From Chromera velia (taxonomy: Eukaryota; Sar; Chromeraceae): 64,000 nt of DNA. The stretch spans positions 1 to 64,000 of the forward strand of contig JAHBMJ010002315.1 in the NCBI GenBank assembly GCA_018398765.1. Direction: 5' to 3'. A program made the translations under genes and the position numbers. Shown here one piece after another: positions 47,801-59,800 of this stretch. The notes below the pieces were generated by a model. The model was not told the DNA's origin and searched no databases. It worked only from the letters and a program-made list of their open reading frames with translations. The stretch's first letter is position 1. Every line of letters begins with the position of its first letter.

Positions 47801-50800
47801 TATTGCGCGACGACATCCTTGCACCAGGGGAAAGTGTTCTCATTCTCACACACCAGGAGGTGTGAAGTGGCCGAGGATGCAGACACAGCCGCCTGACAGT
47901 CTTCCTGCGAGTCGTACTTCGCACACACACTCTTGCTCTTGGAGAAACAAGAAGGCTTCTCCCCGACGGCCACCTTTCCGGGGGCATCACACTCCAGGTT
48001 GCTTCTGATGGCCTTCCACCCATCTGCAAACTTGATGCAGTAGAACGATCCAGCCCCTGCATGCGTTTCGAAAGTCTTACTGGTTTCCACACCCAGGGCC
48101 ATATTCCGCATCAACGAACTGCTAGGGCATCTGAGAGGAGGCAGCAAGGAGAGGGCCACAAAGCTGTCCTCGTTGCTCTCAGCAGAGACCGAAATTCCAG
48201 TGCAGCTCATCTTCTCAGCACTCGGCGCTCCCTCCACTTCGTCTGCAACTTCCTTGGGGGGCATGTCCATCTGCGTGCAGGTGATGCGCAGCCGCCCCGC
48301 GCCCGGGGCCTCGGAACCGCAGGGCTCGACTTTCCACGCGGTGAGGACAGTTCCCTCAAGCTCGCTGCAGGAAGCAGACGAGAACAGGGATGCAATAGAG
48401 TATGCTTTGTCGTTCTCGGGGTAGAAACAGTCGCCGTACAGCGACCGCTTCCTTTGGAGTGTCTTCTCCCCGCTCGTCTCGGCAGGCATAGCAAACTCCC
48501 CCTCGCCCTCTGCTCCGTCAAGCTGACCACCCGAATCGCTTGACCCCACCTCATCAGATTCTTCTCCTAGTTCTTCTGCGTTTGCGCTCGCGGATGCGGC
48601 AGCCATGCGCGTATCTGTGGACAGATCTGTCTCCTCTCTTGCCCTTTCCTCATGCTCTGCTGTCTGAAGGAGGACGAGGGCGTCTCCCACAGGTCGTTCG
48701 GGGGAGCGAAGTCCGGGAGAAGAAGGAGCCTTTGGGAATTCTGGAAGGTCCGTCTTGTGCATTGCGAGGGAGAGGCCTCCCTCGACGATCGGCTTCCTCG
48801 TTTTCCGCGCGGCTTCCTCCGCCCGCTTCAGCAGGTCGAGCGCGGGAGGGGAGGCTTCGTGTACGTGGTGCTGAGATGAACCCTGCTGGCTGGCACAGAT
48901 AGCAGACCGAATGGAGTCACCAGACGATCGCAGAAGCTCTTCCAAGCGCTCGCGCTCTTCGGATGCGCTTGCATCGAGGAGAGACGGCAGAGGTTTATCG
49001 AATTGCGAGAACGATTCGGGTGTTTGTTCTCTCTGCTCATCAACGAGCAGCCGTCTCCTCGACGAGGCGACTCTAACTTGGCGTCGGCCCGTGGACCCGC
49101 CCACAAATTCTCTCCAGACACTCACGACGGACTCGAGAGACCTCAGAGCCTCTTCAACTGCTGCAGCATCCTCATGGGAAGGAAGGATGTCGTGCGGAGA
49201 GGGGGATGACGCGACTGCGAAGCCCGTGCTACCCGTCTCCCCTCCCTTTTCTTCTGCAGAAGTTTCTGAGAGTGAGAGCAGTCGTGCATTCTCGGGGTGC
49301 CACAGCTTCTCCTCCACCATCCGGCCCTGCAGGAAGTCAACGACCTCGACCAACTCGTCCACAAAGTCAACCAGCTGAGCAACAGACCCAGTAGACAGAC
49401 CAGCACGCGCCGCCCTCTGCAGCCACTCGCCAATGCGGGACTCTAGGCTGCCCTCCCCCTCCTCGGATTCCTCAACGCAGAGAGATGACGAGAGGAGCTC
49501 AGAATCTCTCTCTCCCATGTCCGTGTCTTTCTCGCGAGAATGGGGTGACTCCGACTTTCCGAACACAACGCCAGCCAAGAGTGGCACAGCAGAGTAGGGC
49601 TCCCGGCTGAACGCGTCGAGTTCGAGGGTCGCCAGACGCAGAGGCAGCCCGAACCCCCAAAGCTTCTGCGACAGTCTCTGCACAGATTCCGTGGCCGTCC
49701 ACCAGGCCCGCACCAGCAATCTGGCGGTTCTCCCCTCTGCTCGGCGGAGTGCCGTCCAGCGTTGAAGGAGTGTTCCGTAGGGTTCGTTGTCGCTACAACC
49801 GAGGTACTCATCCACTGCCGAGACCACCTGGTGACGCTCACCCAGATGGGCTTCTGCAAATCGCAAATAGGTGTTGACGCTCTGGAAGGCCGTTTTGATT
49901 TCATCCGAAAAGCCCTCCATTTCGTGAAGCACTCGGTCTGCCTCCAACTGAGAAGACTGGTGTTCGATGGCATCCTCAACAGCCTCCAGTCGGCCGCCTA
50001 TAGCACTCTCTCCACGCTTTTTCTGGAGCGCACTGATCCTCTTCAGCTCCGCTTGCCTCTTGCGGTGGCTCGCGACCCATAGAGACACAGCAGAGAGAGA
50101 CCGGGAAGCCTGAAGCGTCCAGAGGTGTGCTTCTCTTTCGAGTGTGCTCAAAGACCGCGACACTTTGTCAAGGGACGACCGCGTTGATCTGCGGAAAGAG
50201 TGGAGGTCCATGTCCGACACTCTGCCGCTGACACGAAGGGGCCCGTGATGGTCGGCCTTCCCTCTGACGTACCCACTCCGATCATGCAACGGGGGCAGCT
50301 TGTCGGGAGAATCGGAAGGGGCACCCATAGCACCCAGAATGTCTAGGTGGCGGTGGAGCTCCGTCGAGACGCCCTCTCTGTGGCCCTGCACTTCAGCGAC
50401 CAATTCTTTGACAGCTCTGTCAGACACACGCGCAGCGCGCGACTTCTCCCCCCCGGTCACAACGGAATGCGACTTCCCGAGGGCCTCCAGCCGGGCCATC
50501 GACTCGTCTGTGCGTGCCTTCACTTGGGCTTCAACTTTCTTTGCATGTGCAGCGACCTGTCTCGAGAATTGGAGCACAGATCTCTGTGTGTCGGCGTCTC
50601 GACAGTCACGGTGGAGATTGGTTCCTACACAAGGGAGTGCACTCAGCCGAGCCTCCGCAGAGGCGCGGAACGCGTGAAGGTGATTTGCCAAGGCGTCCAC
50701 CTCAGGGTCCGCTTCCTCATCCTCAGTCTCTCCTGGAATCCCACCACGCCCTCCCAGCCGGAGAGCCCGGGTCACACAGCGGAGCATCACATTGTTCGTG

Positions 50801-53800
50801 CGTCCGTGAGAAGCACTACCAGCACTCGCGGGTGCATTGGGAGGCTTCGGAGGTTGGTGCGCGGGTGATTCGGGCAGTGTGGCCCTGCAGTCTTTGAGTG
50901 CCTGTTCGAGGAGGCTCTTGCTCTTCTCCTCAGACAGAGAGTCTCCAAGATCTGCCACAGCATCCGAGACCTGTGCGACCTTCTTCCCAAGCTCCTGAGC
51001 ATGCCAGTCTTGTAAATCTGCAAGCCACTGCATCAGGGCCTCCGAATAGGAAGCGTGGTAGTCCATGTAGGTCAACAAGTTCTTCAGCAGCGTGTTGTAC
51101 ACGTCCTGGAGTCGATCCATGATCGCCCGGTTGCCTGTCCGTACCGCATCGCTTACACATGAGATGTCGCAGAGAGTCTTCGCCACTGCATATGCGTTCG
51201 AGTCACAATCGAGGCCCTCAAGGGCCCCGTAACTACCCTCAATATCCGCCACCTTGTTATCTAGATGGCTGTTGACTTTGTCGAAGACGAACTCAGCCAT
51301 CTCCATCATTTGCTCGAAGTTGTCAAGGGTCACTCCGATGCCGTACGGTGCCAGTTCAAACTCTGTCAAAGAGCCGATGAAGGAAAAGATCATGGTCGCG
51401 ATATCGTAGGGCTTCTGGATGGACTCCCGGAAGTCCTCCACTTTCTGGGTGGCCGCGCCCATGTTCCCCTCTCTTTCTCCCACACGCGCCGCACAGCCCG
51501 CTATGGCTTTGAAAGGAACACCCGCCGACTCGCTCGCACTGGTTGGGTCCACAGTCTCGGTCCGCGTGTTCCCCAACACATACCCACACGGGTCCGCATC
51601 CTGTAACCCACTGTCCCCAAGGGCTGCCGGCTCCTCTCTACCGAAGAGGAACTCATCATCATCTTCCTCGTTCTCTTTCGGGAGAGGCTCTGAGGCGGCC
51701 TTGAAAAATTCGGACTTCTCGACATCTGAGGGTGATGCGATGTCGTCTGGGAGGTCCTTGATCAGAGGGCCGTGGAGCTTTTTGCGGTCGTGGGCCTTGC
51801 AATGGGGAGCATAGAGGTCTTCCATGTTGACCTCCTTTAGCGGAACAAGAGGGGGAGGTGGGGGCTTTTCGGGTTTTTTCGGTTTCTCGAGGATCTCCTC
51901 GCCTTCCGATGGCGGCTCTGGTGCGAGAGGAATCATGTCGTCAACCACCGTGACCCCGATGGAGTTTCCCCCGGGACTTGCGACAGAAGGAGTGGGGGCC
52001 TGCGCGGGGTGTGCAGCCATCGAGTCCAGACACAGGGTCTGGCTGGTTGGGACGTCGATTCCCTTCAGACACCACTGCATGCGGGCAGGGTTGAACTCGA
52101 GGGTCGTCCTTCCGTACACAGTCCGCATCTCCTGTTGGGGTGTGTGGAAGGCTGTGCACTGCAGAGAGGAGCAGGGAAGGAAAAGGGAATAGACATAGAG
52201 AAACTCAGATGCACGGAGAATCGGCAAGAACGCTTTCACTCATTTCTCTTCAAGTCAGGAAAGATTCATGCTTGCTGCTGACTCGAAAAAGAAATGCAGG
52301 ATGGACAGAAAAAGTCGTCTGTCTATCTGTCTTGAGTCGCAAGCAGGCCCACTCCCTGAGACAAAAACACAGCCTATTCGCGATAGTGAAACACACACTT
52401 GACTTTTACGTAAGGACGCCTTTCTTGCCTGACCATCTTGAAGATCAACCTGCCGGTCGTGTCTCGTCCGGCAGGGCAGTACTCGCCCTCCCAGGGCTCC
52501 ACGTCTGGAGGCAGACGCATGGAAGGTGGCACATATGCGTGAGAGAGCTGCTGCAGAGCGAAGGACGAAGCACTCACAGCGCAGCAGGTCCTCGTGACCT
52601 CAATATTCTTCCCACTCGCCGTCGCCACAAATTTCTGAATTGCCATTCCGGGAGGACAGGTAGCGGCCCCCCCGATCAACTCGAGCATGCCTGCACGCTC
52701 TGCGCGTCTCTCTGCGTTCTTTTCGGCTGCCTTCAGAAGAGACTTGTGCAGACTTGTTACCTCAGCCTTCTTTTCCTCAAGCCTCTGCTGCATCTCTGCA
52801 CAGTACTCCTCGAAGTCGGTAGGGAACACAGAGCCTGCAGTCACATTGGTTTCGCAGCCCGCCCCCGGCCCCTCCACCCTAACGAGGCCTGCCGGGGTTT
52901 CGCGGAATCCTATGAGGGGGTCTCCACGGTCTACAGAGCCCTCAGACTGTCCGTCACCACCGCCGCAGCAGGGGTGGTCGTAGACTCTGTCCAAATCGGG
53001 GGCGTCAGGAATGTGCGCTCTGTTGGCACACCACTGGGCATACGCGGAGGGGAAGTCCAGCCGCTCGCAGTCGGCCTGGAACTCCGCACTGATTCCGTCA
53101 CGCTCAGCCCTGGCTTCAGAGAAGTGCCGCACGGCAGTGTGGAGTTTCGACGCCGCTTGGGAGGCTTCTTTCTCGACCCACTTCTTCCCCTTAATCTGCA
53201 CTCGCTCCTCCTTGCAGCTTTTCACGCTCGCAGCCAGGGCACACACGTAGCTGCCGGTAACGAAGACATCGTGCATGTTCGTCTGACTGAAGAAAGACAG
53301 CGCGGGTGGATCCAGCCGCGAGAGCACCCAGGCGGAACCCGGCGTGCTCGAGGCGGCGCCTATTGCAGCCTTGGAGCAGTCGATTTCCAGAGAGTCCTGA
53401 AAGTGCCCCGTCTTTGCCAGATGCCCGAGCCCGACGTTGTTTTTGTCCACGGAGGAAAGCAGCGCACCACTAAACGGCAGACGTTCAGAGAGGGCAGCGA
53501 CTGCGACGGGAACTCTGGTGGTCACAGCGAGGCGAGACTCGGGGGCTGCATTCAGACGGACATACAGATTCAGTTGCTTTACATTCACACTTAGAAGGAA
53601 AGAAAGCAAAATATGGATAAGGGAAAGGGGCCGGCAAGAAAAAAAGCAAGGCACGGAAAAGCGAAGGAGGCTCCTAGAGCTCCCAGAGTAAAGGACGAAT
53701 TCTGGGAGCCTGGAGGGAAGAGCAGAGAAGAAAAAAGAGAAGAAAACGCAAAGAAAGGAAAACAGCCAAACAGTCACACAGCCAACAGGCAACATTTAGA

Positions 53801-56800
53801 CCAACCAACCTCCGCAAGAGGCCCTTACAGAGACAGTGCCGGGGACAGCCGTGTATCCCGTTACGGAGGAGAAGAACACACAACGCTCCTCTCCGTCCTT
53901 CTTCTTGCGCATGCTCACATAGTGGCACTTGGTAGATTTCTTGCAGTCTGTGACACACTGTTCAAACCCAGCTGGTGGGGCACTGACGTAGTGACCGCAC
54001 CACCTCTCTTTCTCCTCCTCCTTGCAGAGTCTGTCCGGCTTGTGGGACCACATGTGCTGGACCTGCCAGGTAGTCTCAAACCCCCTGTGGTCTGTCCACC
54101 GGCTGAATTGCTGCCCGCAGTGCAGCATATCTGATCGCTGAGCTGTTCCCTTCTTGCGGGCGTTTTCGCACTGTGCCAGTGTCTGAAAGACGAGGCACCC
54201 CCCGAACACATTGCCGGGATGTCTGTACCCCCCATGCGCAATCCAGAAGCTCTGCAGACCCTTGTTTGCCCAGAAGGGCCGAGTGCCGTGCCAGCCAGCA
54301 CACACAGGTTGGCCGTCTGAGCACAGTTTCTTCACCAGAATGTACCTGAAGAAAAGCATGAATGAAGAGTCCACCTGAGTGAAAACCAGTGTGTGTGCCT
54401 AAACGCATTCCAGGACGGTGAAGCATGCGAAAGAGCCTTGATTTTCTAGATGCACATAAAAGCGTCCCGAGGATGAAAGACTGCATGAAGACAAAGGAGA
54501 CCCTTATTCCCTTGATGCATCGGCAAGAAGAGACCTTCGTGCAGGCGGATCCATCCACGGCACATATACTCAATTTTCACAGGCCAGCCAAAGCAAAGCA
54601 GTATGAGAGCTGCATAGAACAATGCACTGTTGTCGCTTCAGTCTGCTACACACCTTTGCGTTGTCCCGCTGGTTGTGTGGTACACGTTGTCGGCCTTGCA
54701 AGTCCAATCGTCGACAGTCTCCTCTTTCGGCGTGCCTGCAGTAAAGGATCATCCGTTCAACCTGTCAAGCATCCCCCTGTCTCCTGTTTTCATACAATCT
54801 CTGAGGAACCATCTCCGACTAGGAAAAAAGGGACGCAGCGACTGCTTGCCACCTCTGCGCATGTACAGCTGTTGGCTCTTCACTAACAGACAGACTGCCC
54901 TCCCGTTTCGCTAGGCCACCTCTCTCTCCTTTTCGATTCACTTATCTCCGAACACCATCTTCCCGTTTTCTTTGAAATTTACGGCCACGAAAGTCCAGCA
55001 GTTCTTTCGGCATGCAGGCAGGGTCTCTCTCCACCGAGGGACTAACTTCACACAAATGAAAGAAGACTTCACCATCCTTTCTCTCGACTCGATTCAAACG
55101 TATCACGTAGAAGAACATTTACCCTGTTTGCTTCTTCTTGAGCAACCCCCTTTCGGCTATTTGCATTCACCCAGAGTAGGAAGAAAGAGAGAAGATGCAT
55201 AGGGGAGGTCAGCGTGAAGAGAATGCGGGAGTAGATGAGCATGCAGAGCTGCGTGACGAGTGATGGAGCAAGTCGGCAAGCTTCTCGCCGAGAGTGAGGC
55301 AGGGACTCAGACTAATCGATGGTAGGCGGCGATGGTCGCAGACAAAAGCCTTTCTGACTTCGATCAAGCTCACTGACTTTCTTTCAGCTCCACGTATGTT
55401 AGCTCGTCACCCTGAAAGAGCACTCCCTGGAAATGACACTCTGCATGTCATGGTGCAAGCAGACAACGGACAGCAGAATTCAATTCACCAGTCGTTGGGG
55501 GTATGTTCGCTGTGTTTTTTACAGGAAAAATGCTTTGCCAGAGCACTTTCAAGGCTCCGCACGAACGCAGATATACGATAGCCCAGAAGGTGCAATGCAA
55601 GAACGAAACACAGGCTGCAAGAACAACAGGAGGACCAATGAAGGCTGCAAAGATGGTGGTTCGATGCGTTCATGAGCTGGTTGATGAATCTTACTGACGC
55701 ACGCATCCTTGAACTCACTCGAAGTGTTCATCGGGGACTCCAAGACAGGCCCGTCGTGCCTCGACTCCTTCTGCAGGCAGGGAAGAGTGTTTATACGTAA
55801 ATGAGGCATCAGAGTTTCTCAGTCAGAGCTGTCGATCTCTCTCTCTTGCCTGGCCGGATTCTCTCACTAGACTATCTATCCCGAAGAAAACTTCTGGGCA
55901 GGGTCTGCAATGCCGGGCTAGATTGATTGACTGATTTGAAAGAGCACCGAGGGAGATTTTCCCCAGTTCGTCAAGCCTCGTGACGCACGATTTCATGAAT
56001 AGAAAAATGTGCCTGCCTTTTGAGCCTCGCGGTCAGCCTCGTCACCGATCAAAAAGAAAAGAAAACGTTTGAATTGACAAAGCTTTCCTGCCCTGTTTGC
56101 CGACCGTCAACGAAAGGAAGGCGAAGGAATTCACCCCGACGCCGTCTGATCTGAAGGGATCAAAGTACGTGGCGTCCTTCGGGAACTCCTCCGTTGCCTC
56201 ATCGGCTGCCCTGTTGATCTGCAGGCAGGCACTCGATCGAGGTCGGTACACAATGTCCGTCCGATCCGCATGAAGGAAGCATGCTCGTGAAGAAGAAAAA
56301 GGAAATTGATAATTTTTCGGCTTTACTTTTTTTTTTGCCCCTCTGCATGACGCATGCGAACTCCGCATACAGGGAAAGGCACTGCGTGATCGAGAAGAGT
56401 TGACAGTAGACAGGATCCGAAGAGAATCTGGTCAGAAAAATGCACACAAACAAACTTCACATCAACCTTTCGACAGAGACCGCTGGATGCCTCATTGAGG
56501 CCCTCGGGAGAAAAAACATACCCAGATGCGCATGTTTAATCTCCCATAAACGCACATACACACATACAGAAGGGGGGACATGGAAGCTTTTCTTTGTCGC
56601 CTCTCGGAAGCGATCGATCGAGCGGCTTACTGACAGCCAGCCAGACAGACGGACCTCCGGAGACGTCCAGAGCCTCATGATTTCCTCCAGGACAGAGTCC
56701 AGGGAGTCGGGCGTGCCCAGTGCAGGGATAAGCAGAAGGAGGCTCCTGAGCACGAGAACCATGTGCTGTCCCGAGGCCAAAGCGACAACGTTCTTGATCA

Positions 56801-59800
56801 GAGAGAGGTAGTTATCCAGGTCTGCGTACGACTTGAGGATCTGGATAATGTTGTTAATCACATCCTCAGACAGGTGCGCAAACGGCATCTCTCGCAGGCA
56901 GTCGAATGTCTCCTCAATCTTCTCGACAGACTTCCCGTAGAGGTCAAGACCTTCCGAGAGGACACCTGACCACTTGCCGAGGAAGGTCTCCATGAAATCC
57001 TCCACCCTGCTGGTAGCCTCGTCAATTTTCAGAGCAACGCTCAGAAGGGCCTTGTGGAGTCCCTCGAGGACCGTCCGTGCAGCGGCCTTCTCAGCACTCA
57101 CAGACAATTCCACAAGCGGATCTCTCGGAGCGATCAATACTGAGAGAACCTGCTTTTTTTCTCCTTCTCCTTCACCCGTACCTCCCATCGCGTGGAGTCT
57201 CAACAGGGGTAATCTCAGGTTCAACGTCGTCTCCTTGGAGTCTTTCTGTCTCTTTCCGTCAGCCTCTCCACCCTCAGATAGTGTCAAGAGACTTGCATCA
57301 GCCCCCTCCCGAGAGGTGTCGAGGAGAGAGAGGGCGCCTGGGTCCAAAGAAACCACCGTGCCATCACTCCTCAGGCACTCAGAGGAGGACCCGACTACCC
57401 GCTCTAGACCCCCTTCACTACCCCACTCGAAAAAGCTGTCAAGGAACCCGTGGAGCGACACGCTGGTGGACTTCAGTGTCCGTTCTACCTTGTGTTGTGC
57501 TTCAGCATGTCCATGTTGCCCCGCCTCTGCCTGGAGTGCCTCCCGGACTGCATCCCACTGCTGAGGCGTCCACTGACGGAGACTGCACAGAAGTGCGGCG
57601 CCCAAGTCGAGGGCTGCAACGCCCTCTTGCGGGGCTCTGGTATCATTGGGGCTGTGAAAGCTGACCGCCACGGGAGCCGCCGACCCGTTGAGCGCTGCCA
57701 TCTGGAGACTTCGGAGGTCCGAGACGGCACTTCCGATCTGCACATATGAAGGGGTAGACGTACGCAGACAGACGTACATGCATGCATCTCTGTATGCGTG
57801 CATAAATGAAGTCAAAAAGAACTTTCAGGATCGATACAGGGCGGTAGACATGACTGTGACGAGCACAACTGCGATCTGTCTGTACAGAGGCTGTTGGTCA
57901 AATCGAACTTTGGGGCCTCGGCCAACTGCATCGGAATGAACCGAATCCAGAAGTCGAGCTGAAACACTTAAGCTGTGCGGGTAGAAAGCAAAGAAAGAAA
58001 AAAAGTCATTGCAGGCATTGGAGGGCTAGAAAAAAAACGCGGTGGAGGGAATAGGAAGGCAAGGGAGAAAGGGAAGTAAGGCAAAAAGAAACAGTACCTG
58101 GAGAAGGGAGTGCTAACAAAGGAACAAAGTGCAGAGTGGGGATGTTGGCAAAACAACTAAAAAGGGGGCAGAGGCAAGGAGAAAACTGGGCAGACAGACC
58201 TCTTCAAGGATGGCCCCGAACGCCTCATCTGCCCCCAGATTTACACGGAGGTGTTCCTCGAACGCCAGCTTCACCCTCTTTCCGGAGTGCTCACTCACTA
58301 CAGAAGCAGGGACGCCGCCTGCAACAAGCACGCGCTTGATCAGAGACCCGGGCATTCCGTGCAGCGCTCCTCTCTCGATTTCCTTCACAGCTCCAACAGA
58401 CATGCTGAAGCCCGAATCATGCTCCTCCCCCCCCTTCAGAGACTTCATCTCCATCAGAGCTTCCTGAAATTCCGGGCGGCCATGCAGAGCTCGGAGCTGC
58501 AAGAGGCCGGAGATGCGCACCCGGTTCTGTTTCTGCTGCTGCATGCTGCTGGAAGACGAACGACCGGCAATCTGCCCGACATGTCCCTGCGTGAAAGGGA
58601 GAGAGCCGGAGAGAGCAGAAAGCAAGTGGCGGTGTGGGCCACCGGAGGCTGCTGTGCTCGTTTGTGTCCCTCCTTCTTCCATCGACATGTTCTCAGAGGA
58701 GAACAAAAGGGAGGCAGGAAGGGGGGATTCATCTTCCGTGTGTTTTGTTAGCTGTCGGAGAGCCCGCATCCCTGTCGTCCCATCCCTCGCTGGACTTTGA
58801 CGTCTCCGTGAGGAAACGTCCCGGCGTTGCAGGAGGGAGGAGGCCTCCATTCCCTCCAGCTCCACAACCACCGAGGGCACATCCCCCAGCTCTGCGTCGA
58901 ACAGAGAGGCCGAAATGCCCGGGTCTGCATGGTAGGCGTCCGCCATCCCTGACTGCAGATCGTTCTCGACTGCAGAGAGGAAAGCTTCGTCGAGAGCGGA
59001 AGAGTCAAACAGGCTCTTTCCGCCCCCTGCACTGTCAAACTCGCACACTTTGCCCTCTGACAGCTCAGGTCGCAGGAAGCTGAGGGAGCGGGAGGCGCTC
59101 AGGCACTGGCCGAGTGAATTGACGATTCCGAAGTGCTGGGTGCTTTTGGCAATCTTGAGGTACACAGGGGTAATGGGAAGGGGGGCCGGGATAGGCCTCT
59201 TTCGGCCCAGAAGACCGGCCATGAGGCTTCTGCCGTCCTCATCCGGGATTCCTTCGGCAAACTGCCCTCCCGGGACAAGAGTGTGCAGGTCTCTGGTGGA
59301 CGACTCGGCGTACACAGAGACAGGGAGGGCGTCGAAGAAGTAGAGGTGCTCCTTCTCGGAAGCCTTCAGAGAGGAAAGTTCGGGTTTTCCCACCTGAACA
59401 GACAGGAAAAAATTGAGCCGGTTGATTCAGAACAGAGAATCGATTCTGCTTTCTTCATTTGCCTCCCCACTTTTGTGTCGCTTGACACCATCTCAACCAC
59501 CTTGCGTCGCTAGTTGAGGGATATTTCTACAACACATTCAACTTCAGCAAAAACATCAATACTGACATCATTACCACACGGTACCCAACCTACCTGCACC
59601 ACAGCCGCGCATTCTGCCTCCGAGAGAGGAGGGTTCCCGTCTCTGTTCACCCAGGAGCCGTCCACACAGGTGATGTCGAAGGACAGTCCCTTCAGACCCG
59701 CCTGGCTCCCCTTGAGGAACATCGCGTACCTGGCCTCCTGACAGGTCACTTTCATCATGCTGCCAGAAGAGTACTCAACCCGAGGAAGGGATGGGGGAGC

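Noticed and set aside
52159-52239. Hydrophobic N-terminus preceding the 4.67-kb exon
   Set aside because: It starts with GTG and ends at a CTCTCTGCAG acceptor; it is pyrimidine-rich intron and not a signal peptide.
52140-53594. 484-codon open frame on the plus strand
   Set aside because: It is the complement of the coiled and Cys-module exon on the minus strand, where domain content and splice sites are clear. The plus-strand product has no recognisable features.
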